26,277 bases of DNA from UBA993 sp964485855. GTDB taxonomy: Bacteria > Bacillota > Dethiobacteria > DTU022. Position 1 is the stretch's first letter; every line of letters starts with the position of its first letter. The notes under the pieces are model-generated. The model was not told the origin of the DNA, ran no database searches, and worked only from the letters and a program-made list of their open reading frames with translations. Of this stretch, positions 6,996 through 15,014 are shown one piece after another. The stretch is from assembly GCA_964485855.1 (NCBI GenBank), contig CAZAKI010000028.1, positions 1 to 26,277 on the forward strand, read 5' to 3'. The translations under genes and the position numbers were made by a program.

Positions 6996-9900
6996 TTACC
7001 CGCTTTTACTTTCATCAGTTGATCCTCTAGATAATTGTTCTAAATCCTTAATAATAGAAGCTAAATATTCTTTACCGCTTTCTTCTCGCGTTATTATTAT
7101 GCGCAAGGGTTTTTTGCCGGCCACCCTATAGCCATTTCCGGCGTCAAGTCCGGCTGGTGTCAGCAGCCCGACAGGAGTAGCGCCACCGGGTAGGAATTGA
7201 ATTATAGTGTTTTTCTTCCGCTCCGTAAGTGATTCAACCCCAAGATCTTCTGCCAAAAGCTTGATCATGGCAATTTGCAGAAGCATTTTAGCCGGTTCGG
7301 GAGGTGTTGCATAGCGATCGACCAACTCCTCTTCAAGATCTTTAAGCTCCTCAACTGACTTAAGGCTGTATATTTTCTGATAGATATCAATCCGTTGATC
7401 CTGATCAGGAATATAGGGTGAAGGCAAATAGGCACTGACCTTCAGATCGATCCGCGGCTCCGGTTTCGTTTCAACCTTCTGGTTTCTGAGGACGGCTACT
7501 GCCTGATCAAGCAATTTGATATACAAATCAAAGCCGACTGCCGCAATAAAGCCATGCTGCTCTGCTCCAAGAATATTGCCGGCCCCCCTGATTTCCAAAT
7601 CGCGCAGCGCTATTTTAAAACCTGAACCTAGCTCGGTAAACTCCCTAATGGCCTTTAACCTTTTACGGGCAGTTTCCGTAATTAGTTTATCCTTACGGTA
7701 GGTTAGGTAAGCATAGGCAAGACGATTCGAACGACCGACCCGGCCCCGGATTTGGTAAAGCTGGGCAAGGCCAAACCGATCGGCATCACAGACAATCAGG
7801 GTGTTGACATTGGGAATATCGAGACCAGATTCGATGATGGTCGAGCTGATCAGAATTTGATAGCGGCCGGCCTGAAAATCAAGCATTACCTTTTCCAGTT
7901 TAGCTTCCGGCATCTGCCCATGGCCAACAGCTAAAGTGGCCGAAGGAAAGAGCTGTTTTATCCTTCCAGCGTATGCTTCGATTTGTGCTACTTTGTTGAA
8001 AACAATAAACACTTGGCCCTGCCGGTTCAGCTCGCGCTGCACCGTTTCCCTGACCAGGTTTTCCGAGTATTCGAGGACATAAGTCTGAATCGGATACCGA
8101 TCTTCCGGCGGAGTGTCGATAATACTCAAATCGCGTGCTCCGGCCAGTGAAAGGTGAAGAGTCCGGGGAATTGGCGTTGCCGTCATCGCCAGGATATCAA
8201 CTTCAAGACGCATCCGTTTGATCTTTTCTTTCTGTCTAACCCCAAAACGCTGCTCCTCATCCAATATCAATAATCCTAAATCATGGAAATCAAGATCTCC
8301 TGATAAAAGACGATGAGTGCCGATAATAATGTCAATTTTACCGGCAGCAACTTCTTTTAACAGCGCTTTTTGTTTAGCTGCGGAAACAAAACGGCTTAGT
8401 TGGGCTATCCGCACTGGAAAACCGTCAAACCGTTCCTGGAAAGTCAGGAAGTGCTGCTGGGCCAGAACCGTAGTCGGCACTAATACAGCAACCTGCTTGC
8501 CTTCCATCACCACCTTAAAGGCTGCCCGCATCGCTACTTCAGTTTTACCGTACCCAACATCACCGCAAATCAGGCGATCCATCGGGTGCCCTTTTTCCAG
8601 ATCTGCTTTCACTTCAGCAATGGCCTGCAATTGGTCCGGGGTTTCCTCGTACGGAAATTGGGTTTCGAACTCCTGCTGCCAGGGGTGATCCGACCCGAAA
8701 CTGTAACCCTCAACTGCTTCACGGGCAGCATAGAGTTCAAGCAGTTCCCTGGCCAACTCTTCAACCGATTGATTAACCCGCATTTTCATCCGTTGCCATT
8801 CATTGCCGCCCAAGCTGTGCAAACGCGGCGCAGAGGCGTCTTTTCCCGAATATTTTCGGATTAAGCTGACCTGATCAATTGGGATGTAGAGTTTATCTGT
8901 TCCCCTGTACTTCAGCAGCAGGTAATCGCGCTCGATCCCGCCAACCTGGAGGGTTTGGATCCCCTGAAATTGACCAATTCCATGCTGCTCATGAACCACA
9001 TAGTCACCGTTAGTCAACTCACGGTAGCTGCTTAGCAGGGTGCCCTCACGGTTGCCAATTCGCTTTTTTTTCTTCCTGCCGGGCATAATATTCCGTTCGG
9101 TAATCAGCACAATCTGCAAGGGAGGAATAATAAAGCCCTGATCTGGGGCAGAACTGAGACTGATAGAAGCGGGAGCTTCCGGTAAAAGCTCTTGGACCAG
9201 TTGAGTTAGACTTTTAACCCTCTCGGCATTATCAGCTGCCAGGTAAACCTGGTACGCCTCTTGATGCCAATTTTGCAAATCATTACCGAAAATTTCCCAC
9301 TGCCCATGATAGAGGGGAGCACTTCTGGTATCAAGACTAAAAGAGTTAACGTTCCCAAAAAAGTTTGAACCAGAGGCTAGATCATTTAAGGCTATAAATT
9401 GTCCGCTGTAATTGGCAAAGAGTTCTTCCAAGTTCCAAAGCTGTCCGGCAATATTGGCAAACAGTGCTCCTTCAGCATAGGAATCACTAAGGTACTGATC
9501 CCAGTCGGCTTTTAACGCCCGATCTTTCTGCTCTAAAAGCATTGCTTCTTTTACAACCAGTAGACTCGATTGAGGCAGGTAATCAAGTAACGAAGATCCT
9601 GAACCATAAAAATATGAAAAATAGCCGGAAAGCAGATCAAGACCTTCCGGGTGCGCCAGCCGCTCTAAGTGCCGGACAACCTGTTGACTTAACCTAGCTG
9701 CAGTTTCTGAATCGCCACGCTTACGCAGCTTTGATTTAGCCTGTTCGAGCGCGCCCCTGATCAGCTTTTCGCCTTCTCTGAAGCGTTCCATATCGAGGAT
9801 CAATTCCCGGGCAGGCATAATTGAAACCGCTTTGATCTGCTCGTTGGAGCGTTGGTTCAGGGGATTGAAAAACCGAATCGATTCCAGCCGATCATCGAAC

Positions 9901-10496
9901 AGCTCCAGGCGGACCGGCCTACCAAGACCGGGAGAAAAAATGTCGACAATATCACCGCGAGCACTAAAGTGGCCAGCTGCTTCGGTCAGTGAACTCCTTT
10001 CGTAACCTCTTTCTACCAAAGCGGCAATTAAATTTTCTCGCTGTACCGAATCACCGCACTTAAACTCCAAGATTAATTCCTGCCAAACAGTCAGGGGCAG
10101 GTTTCGGCTTAAAAGGGCCGCCAGTGGGGCAATGTAAATACCCGGGTTGTGATCATTTAACCACTGTAAAAATTGCAATCGTTGATGCTGAATCTCTTCA
10201 CTGCGCGATAAAATTGAGGGACTGACAAAAAGTTCCCGCGCCGGTAACAGCTTCGCCTGACCCGGCAAAAATGCATTGATGTTAGTATAAGCCTTTTCAG
10301 CACCGGCTTGATCTGCAGTGACCAAAACCAGCGGCCTGCCTGTAAGATGAGCCAAAGCTGAAATAAAGTAGTCTCCGGCACTGCCATCAATGCCGTAATA
10401 CTCTGCCCTGTAGTCGGACTTTAACTGCAACTGTTCCAGCAGGAAGGCAAATTGTGCATCGTCCAACCATAGATCAAGCAGTTCAGCCAACAGCAA
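6996..10496 (-). CDS. mfd: Transcription-repair coupling factor Mfd
   Basis: This ATP-driven translocase removes RNA polymerase stalled at DNA damage and recruits UvrA. The 1166-residue length is typical. Visible in order are the UvrB-like N-terminal module (DYFISALAHLTGRPLVLV, then RGDIVDIFSPG), the RNA polymerase interaction domain (GDYVVHEQHGIGQFQGI, LLLKYRGTDKLYIP), the helicase core with Walker A GDVGYGKTEVAMRAAF near residue 645 and DEEQRFGV near 743, motif AMTATPIPRTLH, motif VI QIRGRVGRS, and the C-terminal TRCF domain (YLPSPYIPDQDQRIDIYQK). I chose TTG at 10496 because AAGGAG precedes it by seven bases; the frame stays open a further nine codons. pth, its usual upstream neighbour, is displaced by about 7.2 kb. 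Confidence 0.97.
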   Translation of the reverse strand: MLLAELLDLWLDDAQFAFLLEQLQLKSDYRAEYYGIDGSAGDYFISALAHLTGRPLVLVTADQAGAEKAYTNINAFLPGQAKLLPARELFVSPSILSRSEEIQHQRLQFLQWLNDHNPGIYIAPLAALLSRNLPLTVWQELILEFKCGDSVQRENLIAALVERGYERSSLTEAAGHFSARGDIVDIFSPGLGRPVRLELFDDRLESIRFFNPLNQRSNEQIKAVSIMPARELILDMERFREGEKLIRGALEQAKSKLRKRGDSETAARLSQQVVRHLERLAHPEGLDLLSGYFSYFYGSGSSLLDYLPQSSLLVVKEAMLLEQKDRALKADWDQYLSDSYAEGALFANIAGQLWNLEELFANYSGQFIALNDLASGSNFFGNVNSFSLDTRSAPLYHGQWEIFGNDLQNWHQEAYQVYLAADNAERVKSLTQLVQELLPEAPASISLSSAPDQGFIIPPLQIVLITERNIMPGRKKKKRIGNREGTLLSSYRELTNGDYVVHEQHGIGQFQGIQTLQVGGIERDYLLLKYRGTDKLYIPIDQVSLIRKYSGKDASAPRLHSLGGNEWQRMKMRVNQSVEELARELLELYAAREAVEGYSFGSDHPWQQEFETQFPYEETPDQLQAIAEVKADLEKGHPMDRLICGDVGYGKTEVAMRAAFKVVMEGKQVAVLVPTTVLAQQHFLTFQERFDGFPVRIAQLSRFVSAAKQKALLKEVAAGKIDIIIGTHRLLSGDLDFHDLGLLILDEEQRFGVRQKEKIKRMRLEVDILAMTATPIPRTLHLSLAGARDLSIIDTPPEDRYPIQTYVLEYSENLVRETVQRELNRQGQVFIVFNKVAQIEAYAGRIKQLFPSATLAVGHGQMPEAKLEKVMLDFQAGRYQILISSTIIESGLDIPNVNTLIVCDADRFGLAQLYQIRGRVGRSNRLAYAYLTYRKDKLITETARKRLKAIREFTELGSGFKIALRDLEIRGAGNILGAEQHGFIAAVGFDLYIKLLDQAVAVLRNQKVETKPEPRIDLKVSAYLPSPYIPDQDQRIDIYQKIYSLKSVEELKDLEEELVDRYATPPEPAKMLLQIAMIKLLAEDLGVESLTERKKNTIIQFLPGGATPVGLLTPAGLDAGNGYRVAGKKPLRIIITREESGKEYLASIIKDLEQLSRGSTDESKSG

Positions 10497-10539
10497 AGTA
10501 ATTCTCCTTCCCAATACAATCAATGAGTACAGCAGAAGA

Positions 10540-10561
10540 GGGGAAAATAGATATTTTCCCC
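10540..10561. other. Perfect hairpin upstream of mfd
   Basis: A 9-bp perfect inverted repeat (ggggaaaat / attttcccc) with a 4-base loop lies 44 bases upstream of the mfd start, in its 5' leader on the minus strand. It could block read-through from the TMEM43-like gene or act in the mfd leader. There is no clear U tract outside the stem on either strand. Confidence 0.4.
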
Positions 10562-10642
10562 TGGTAATCGGCTAAATCAAATTTGTCTACCGGTAAAATC
10601 ACCGGCTGAATTATTGTTAAACAGGCAGCGACAGCTGCTTAA

Positions 10643-10680
10643 GCAGGCCGGAAAGCTAAAAACAGCTTGCGCCGGCTTGC
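10643..10680 (-). terminator. Large stem-loop after the TMEM43-like gene
   Basis: Bases 10643-10651 pair with 10672-10680 (9 bp, one G-U). An inner stem, 10653-10657 with 10664-10668, closes a 6-base loop. It begins 13 bases past the stop codon on the minus strand, consistent with a transcript end, but no long U tract follows, so it may be an RNA-stabilising hairpin. Confidence 0.4.
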
Positions 10681-10692
10681 CCGATAACCGGC

Positions 10693-11874
10693 CTAAGCTT
10701 GTGCTGCGGTCGCCTGCTGGTTAATCTTCTTTTTCCTGATGATCAGGAAGTAGGTTAGGGCTGCCGCCAGCACAAGCAGGACAATCGCCAGCAGCGGACG
10801 ATAAAAGATCCAGGCAATGGCAATGACAATAAAGGTCAGAATCAAGGAGATCAATCCGGCAATCAAACCCAATCCTGATGAGAGCAGCCGGCCAAGAAAC
10901 GGCAGAACCACTCCAATGGTGGCAAAAGGCTTCAGGATGGTAGTTAAACCGACGTAAAAGAGAATAAACCCAAGCACTCTGAATAACCAGGTCCGCAAGA
11001 CATTTGCCGCCTTGGCCGCTTCAATCATATCCTCGGCCGACTGCATCCCCGGCCTTAAGATCTCGATTGTTGTATTTTGCTTGGTTCGAAAAGGACCTAG
11101 TTGTCCATTCATCACCTTGCCCAGGACCGATACCTGACCCGGCAGAGCCACCTGGTGTGAGATTCTTAGATCGCCGATCTGCGGGTTACCTGGGTTACCG
11201 ATGTAGATCTGGTTTGCAGAAATCTCTGCTTGCTCTTTAATTGATTCGGGAATAGCCGCAATTTCCGGATCTGTATAGTCAACAGCCTGGGTTGCCGTGA
11301 TCTGACCAATTAAGCCCGGTGATAATTTATAGGCTCCAATCATAACCTGCTGCGCTTCCCAGGATTGCCCCTGGTAGGGCATCTGGGTCGGATTGGCATG
11401 CTTGGTTTTAGCCTCGGGATCTTTAAAAGTAGAAGATTGGATTAGCGACGAAGACCATACCGGCTCATATGTATAGGTGGTGATCGTTTCCTCGGTTCCA
11501 CCCACTTTCTCAACCTTCTCAGTGGTAACGATTTCTTTCCACTGATACATCTCTGTTTTGCGAATCAGATGGATGGCATTAAGGCTGACGCCTAGTTCGC
11601 TGTCAACCAAAATATCTGGGGTAGAGGTCTCCCCGATGCCATGAACTAGCTGGCCTTCCATTTCCGGAGCAAGAGTGCTCAGATCTGCCTCCACTACTGA
11701 TCCTGCTCCTTCTTCCAGCCCTTTGTAAACTCGAACGGCATAACCTTCATTAAGCCATAATACTGGAAAGGCAGCTATAAAAAGAATCAACCCTACTACC
11801 ACACCCTTGATCGAACCCATCAACCGGTTGCCATAATGCTGAGAAGTAACCTCGGTGTATGGTTTTTTAGCCAA
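10693..11874 (-). CDS. TMEM43-family membrane protein
   Basis: The architecture resembles the TMEM43 (LUMA) family, named after a eukaryotic inner nuclear membrane protein with scattered bacterial relatives of unknown function. One N-terminal transmembrane helix (about 21-43, ending FPVLWLNEGYAVR) is followed by a long extracytoplasmic domain (about 45-290) containing typical segments (EGQLVHGIGE, LIRKTEMYQW, PYQGQSWEAQQVMIGAYKLS). Three to four C-terminal helices (about 295-380) then end in a short basic tail. The start is TTG at 11874 with AAGGAGGG just upstream. It faces away from the sigma-54 cluster and shares a 387-base intergenic region with it. It is not part of the usual pth-mfd backbone, so it is probably accessory. 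The family call rests on remembered motifs; no function can be assigned. Confidence 0.7.
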   Translation of the reverse strand: MAKKPYTEVTSQHYGNRLMGSIKGVVVGLILFIAAFPVLWLNEGYAVRVYKGLEEGAGSVVEADLSTLAPEMEGQLVHGIGETSTPDILVDSELGVSLNAIHLIRKTEMYQWKEIVTTEKVEKVGGTEETITTYTYEPVWSSSLIQSSTFKDPEAKTKHANPTQMPYQGQSWEAQQVMIGAYKLSPGLIGQITATQAVDYTDPEIAAIPESIKEQAEISANQIYIGNPGNPQIGDLRISHQVALPGQVSVLGKVMNGQLGPFRTKQNTTIEILRPGMQSAEDMIEAAKAANVLRTWLFRVLGFILFYVGLTTILKPFATIGVVLPFLGRLLSSGLGLIAGLISLILTFIVIAIAWIFYRPLLAIVLLVLAAALTYFLIIRKKKINQQATAAQA

Positions 11875-11938
11875 CTACGTACCCTCCTTGTGGGTTAATT
11901 AATAATTAGGACAGACTTTAATGTTTTTCAGCACAGGG

Positions 11939-11956
11939 CATTAATCATTGTTAATG
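11939..11956. promoter_or_regulatory. Inverted repeat at the TMEM43-like promoter, possible operator
   Basis: cattaa and ttaatg form a perfect 6-bp inverted repeat with a 6-base spacer. It falls at or just after the start point expected from the promoter at 11962-11991, where a repressor could act. AT-rich repeats of this length can occur by chance. Confidence 0.25.
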
Positions 11957-11961
11957 AAAGA

Positions 11962-11991
11962 ATAATACCATGGGAGAATATTGAAAATCAA
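11962..11991 (-). promoter_or_regulatory. Candidate sigma-A promoter for the TMEM43-like gene
   Basis: On the minus strand TTGATT and TATTAT are separated by 18 bases, about 88 bases upstream of the TTG start. This is a fair match to -35 and -10 boxes. Confidence 0.4.
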
Positions 11992-12034
11992 GCTGGCGCA
12001 TGATGTTCGTTTAAGTGTTTAGAAATCTGCCGTC

Positions 12035-12075
12035 GTGACAAGAGTTTGGTAGTACAAGTGACCTATTTGCGTCAC
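12035..12075. promoter_or_regulatory. GTGAC repeats, candidate upstream activator site
   Basis: Three GTGAC half-sites occur: direct at 12035-12039 and 12058-12062, inverted (GTCAC) at 12071-12075. The last two form a repeat with an 8-base spacer centred about 150 bases before the predicted sigma-54 start point, a usual distance for an NtrC-type activator. The rest of this gap (11875-12261) holds two promoters, the inverted repeats and a GCCCT-aaa-AGGGC hairpin at 12115-12127; no gene is seen. Confidence 0.35.
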
Positions 12076-12142
12076 AGAAACTCCTTTTTTTTCTACGCCA
12101 GGCCTTTTGTTCCCGCCCTAAAAGGGCAAATAAGCTGAGGAT

Positions 12143-12168
12143 GCGATTAAAAATAGATTGTTAATCGC
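12143..12168. promoter_or_regulatory. 8-bp inverted repeat upstream of the sigma-54 promoter
   Basis: GCGATTAA and TTAATCGC form a perfect inverted repeat with a 10-base spacer, centred about 60 bases before the predicted start point. Length, symmetry and position make it a plausible binding site for the activator encoded at 16231-17742. Confidence 0.4.
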
Positions 12169-12188
12169 TCTGAAAGCATCGTCCTAAC

Positions 12189-12205
12189 TTGGCATAAAGA
12201 TTGCT
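12189..12205 (+). promoter_or_regulatory. Sigma-54 (RpoN) promoter
   Basis: TTGGCA and TTGCT place GG (12191-12192) and GC (12203-12204) exactly 10 bases apart, the invariant -24/-12 geometry of sigma-54 promoters. The start point would be near 12216, with the ribosome binding site of the channel gene about 30 bases on. The cluster itself encodes a sigma-54 activator, which supports this call. Confidence 0.75.
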
Positions 12206-12261
12206 ATAGATCTAGTTAACAAGCTACTGCTAAGCAGCAGCAAAGAAAGGAGGCAGAAACA

Positions 12262-13359
12262 ATGCCTGAAAAATGCGCTTTCTGGAACGAATATGATTCA
12301 ACTGCAGGGCATATTTGCTACTGCGAACTGGCCGCCTTCAACCGTCCGGTCAACAGCAACTTCTTAGAGGCAATCGGCTGTAACAAGGATAAGAGACTAG
12401 AATGTATGAAAAAGATGGAATATGCCAGCGGAATGGGCGTGGTTCCCGAGGTGCTGCCGGCACCTTTATCGCTCCCCAGTACTACGATGGCATCACCGGC
12501 AGCCTGCGACCCTCCATCCGAAATAGCCAAGACTGTCGTTGGTGTTGCACAGAAGAAAGCGGCAACCGCAATACCGGCTTTAATGATGCTGGCTATCTTG
12601 GCCGGAGCCTACATCGCTCTGGGTGCGGTTCTCTTTACGATCGTTACTAATGACCTCGCCGTATATATCGGTGATGGTCTCAGCCGCCTGGTCGGGGGAA
12701 TAGCATTTTCACTCGGCTTGATCCTGGTCATCCTTGGCGGGGCCGAGCTTTTCACCGGAAATAACCTGCTTTTCACCGGTTATTTGGATAAAAAACTCAA
12801 TGGCAGGCAGATTTTGAACAACTGGACCTGGGTTTATCTCTTTAACTTCGTCGGTGCGCTGATCGTAGTAACGCTTTTCTTTTACTCGGGGATTTGGAAG
12901 GCAAATGACGGAGCAATTGCCACCAGAGCAATCAACATCGCTGTGGCTAAAGCCAGTCTGACCTGGAGTGAAGCACTCTTCAGGGGTATCCTTTGCAATT
13001 GGTTGGTCTGCCTTGCTGTCTGGCTTTCGATGGCTGGAAAAGATGCGATCAGTAAAATCCTCGGGATAATGTTCCCAATCAGTGCTTTTGTGGCTGCCGG
13101 ATTCGAGCACTCGATCGCTAATATGTATTTTGTCCCAATGGGAATTATGCTAAAAAACACCGCACTGGCCCAGGACCTTTTTGCTTCGACAGTCCTACAA
13201 GGTTTGAGCTGGCAGGCGTTCTTCCTCAACAACCTAATTCCGGTAACAATCGGTAACATTATCGGTGGGGTCGTCTTCGTGGCCATTGCTTACTGGACCT
13301 GCTATCTGCGCCCCTTGGTGCCGAGAGATTTATCGGTTAAAGCAAGGGTGCACGGCTAA
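12262..13359 (+). CDS. Formate/nitrite transporter family channel with an N-terminal Cys4 domain
   Basis: The core (about 87-350) is an FNT channel with six membrane helices. Typical features are GGAELFTGNN near 159-168, the AGFEHSIANMYFVP segment with the central histidine (H283), and FFLNNLIPVTIGNIIGG. FNT proteins pass formate, nitrite, hydrosulfide or lactate; the neighbouring genes fit formate or another small carboxylate, but this is inferred. The N-terminal 85 residues are unusual: a cysteine-rich domain with C5, C21, C40 and C48 (plus C19), also W8, E10, Y11 and G16, then a Pro/Ser/Ala-rich linker. The same pattern recurs in the next gene. It may bind zinc or an Fe-S cluster and gate the channel. 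The ATG at 12262 follows AAAGGAGG and lies downstream of the sigma-54 promoter. Confidence 0.92.
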   Translation: MPEKCAFWNEYDSTAGHICYCELAAFNRPVNSNFLEAIGCNKDKRLECMKKMEYASGMGVVPEVLPAPLSLPSTTMASPAACDPPSEIAKTVVGVAQKKAATAIPALMMLAILAGAYIALGAVLFTIVTNDLAVYIGDGLSRLVGGIAFSLGLILVILGGAELFTGNNLLFTGYLDKKLNGRQILNNWTWVYLFNFVGALIVVTLFFYSGIWKANDGAIATRAINIAVAKASLTWSEALFRGILCNWLVCLAVWLSMAGKDAISKILGIMFPISAFVAAGFEHSIANMYFVPMGIMLKNTALAQDLFASTVLQGLSWQAFFLNNLIPVTIGNIIGGVVFVAIAYWTCYLRPLVPRDLSVKARVHG

Positions 13360-13399
13360 AAGCAAGATCAGCGATTGCAAATTAGAAGAGGTGATTAAG

Positions 13400-13657
13400 A
13401 TGAAAAAAATGGTTAATTGCCCAAACTGGAAAGAATACCAAAGTATCAACGGGTGGATCATGTTTTGTGGAGCCGGTGCTTACGGCCGCAAGCTGAGCGT
13501 TCAGGAGGCAAGAAACTGCGGGTGTACTGAAGCACAGAGGGCAAAGTGTAAAATTATCATGGAAAACAATATCGGTTATGCTCTTTTACCGGATATTTGC
13601 GAAGAATCATCGATCGCAGAAAAAAGAACAAATCTGGAACCGGTAAAAACATATTAA
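13400..13657 (+). CDS. Small Cys4-domain protein related to the FNT N-terminal domain
   Basis: This 85-residue soluble protein has no recognised family. Residues 7-54 align without gaps to residues 5-52 of the preceding channel. The four cysteines have identical spacing, C-x15-C-x18-C-x7-C (C7, C23, C42, C50), and W10, E12, Y13, S15, G18, I20, A27, R30, R47 and M54 are shared. An additional Cys (C40) and a C-terminal Cys (in PDICEE) occur. A metal-binding or redox-sensing role is plausible but unproven; it may pair with, or compete with, the channel's domain. I chose the ATG at 13400, with GAGGTG six bases upstream, 40 bases after the channel stop. The frame is open further upstream but only overlaps the channel gene. 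Confidence 0.8.
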   Translation: MKKMVNCPNWKEYQSINGWIMFCGAGAYGRKLSVQEARNCGCTEAQRAKCKIIMENNIGYALLPDICEESSIAEKRTNLEPVKTY

Positions 13658-13692
13658 TAGGCAATGCAGAAAACCAGGTGACGGTAGATTGG

Positions 13693-13724
13693 TCAAGAGG
13701 ACACCAGTATTGGTGTCCTCTTGA
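13693..13724 (+). terminator. Long perfect hairpin between the Cys4 gene and the ADH-like gene
   Basis: A 14-bp perfect stem (13693-13706 with 13711-13724) with a gtat loop is followed by ttagattc, not a U tract. It begins 36 bases past the Cys4 gene stop. It may be a partial terminator or a 3' stabilising structure that sets different levels for the two transport/Cys4 genes and the three signalling genes. A symmetrical protein-binding site is another option. Confidence 0.5.
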
Positions 13725-13844
13725 TTAGATTCTAACTAGATATTAGACAGCTCTAATCATCCTCGCTCCACGGGAAAAAGGTTTTTAGTCCTCAATAACG
13801 AATATTTATTAAGCGGAAACCCCTGGTAAAAGGAGGGCTATAGG

Positions 13845-15014
13845 GTGTATACCAGTAAGTTTGTGACTCCGGAAATAATATTTGGCACTGGTTCGCTCGA
13901 CCAGGTTGGCGAGTGTTGTCGCCGTCTAGGCTCGACAAAAGTATTCTTGGTTGCCGACCAGGGCATCACCCGCTGTGGTTGGGTGGATAAAGCCCTGGTT
14001 TATTTAAACGATGAAGGGCTTGACCACTGCCTGTGGAGTGAGTTTTCAGCCAATCCCCGCGATTACGAGGTTGAGCAAGGCTGCCACCGTTATAATGATA
14101 CGGAATGTGATGCCGTCCTGGCAATTGGCGGAGGCAGCGCCGTCGACATGGCCAAGGCCGTCGCCACCCTTTCGACCAACCCCGGTCGGATTCACGACTA
14201 CGAAGGCATCGATATGATCAGGGAACCTCTTCCACCACTGATTGTCGTGCCATCTACTGCCGGTTCCGGCGCTGAGGTGTCACAGTTTGCAATCATCTCT
14301 GACAGCAAACGAAGAATAAAGATGACCATTATTTCAAAATCACTGGTACCGGATATCGCTGTATCCGATCCCCTGATCCTTTCTACGGTTAACAGTAAAT
14401 TAACTGCCAATACCGGGATGGAGGCTTTAAGCCACGCCGTAGAAGCTTATCTATCCCTTGCTGCCACCGATATGACTGATCTTCATGCCCTGCAGGCGAT
14501 CAGGTTAATCGCCGCCAACTTGCGGTCTTCAGTTGCCAGTCAGGTTGATGAAGCAGCCAAGATTGCCATGGCCCAGGCCAGCTTGCACGCCGGTATTGCT
14601 TTTTCCAATGCTGTACTCGGCTTAACGCACGCCATGACTCACCAGATTGGCGGCCTTTTCGATCAGCCAATCGGCTCAATCAGTGCAGTGCTTTTGCCCT
14701 ATGTGATGCGCTTTAATATGATCGCCTGCATCGATAAGTACGCCTCGATTGCTGAAGCCATGGGGGCACAGACCAAGAATCTTTCGAAAAGGGCAGCTGC
14801 TGACTTGGCAATCGAGATGGTGCGTGAACTGGCCCGGGATGTTGGGATTCCGGCCGGCCTGGCTGAGTTGGAACTGCCGGAAGAAACTATACCGGAGCTC
14901 AGCCGTAATGCAATGAACGATGCCTGCTTTATCACTAATCCCCGGGATGCTGAAGAAGAAGAGATCAGTGAAATATTTAGACAAGTGCTGACAACAAAAG
15001 GGGTTGACCGCTGA
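13845..15014 (+). CDS. Iron-containing alcohol dehydrogenase homologue, ErcA-like, with altered metal site
   Basis: This 389-residue group III (iron-type) ADH homologue keeps the dinucleotide-binding signature GGGSAVDMAKA (95-105) and PSTAGSGAEVS (136-146). The four expected metal ligands are Asp, His, His, His. Here they are E193 and H197 (GMEALSHAVEAY), H262 (THAMTH), and I276 where the third His should be (QPIG in place of the usual PHG). The CNA motif that normally follows is also changed. The protein therefore probably cannot bind iron normally and may be a sensor or regulatory pseudoenzyme. From memory, the GMxALSHAxEAYxS and TDLHALxAIRLI segments resemble the ErcA group, which is encoded beside PAS kinases and linked to ethanol-oxidation control. 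The start is GTG 13845 after AAGGAGGG. It overlaps the kinase start by one base. Confidence 0.88.
   Translation: MYTSKFVTPEIIFGTGSLDQVGECCRRLGSTKVFLVADQGITRCGWVDKALVYLNDEGLDHCLWSEFSANPRDYEVEQGCHRYNDTECDAVLAIGGGSAVDMAKAVATLSTNPGRIHDYEGIDMIREPLPPLIVVPSTAGSGAEVSQFAIISDSKRRIKMTIISKSLVPDIAVSDPLILSTVNSKLTANTGMEALSHAVEAYLSLAATDMTDLHALQAIRLIAANLRSSVASQVDEAAKIAMAQASLHAGIAFSNAVLGLTHAMTHQIGGLFDQPIGSISAVLLPYVMRFNMIACIDKYASIAEAMGAQTKNLSKRAAADLAIEMVRELARDVGIPAGLAELELPEETIPELSRNAMNDACFITNPRDAEEEEISEIFRQVLTTKGVDR

Noticed and set aside
12056..12076. CRP/FNR-like site in the intergenic region
   Set aside because: The half-sites are TGA...TCA with a 10-base gap, not the 6-base spacing of CRP; better explained as an activator repeat.
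12709..13286. Open frames antisense to the channel gene
   Set aside because: They are shadows of the well-supported FNT gene, with no independent evidence.
13828..13844. A second GG-N10-GC match before the ADH-like gene
   Set aside because: It overlaps the ribosome binding site and lacks the TTGC context, so it is a chance match.
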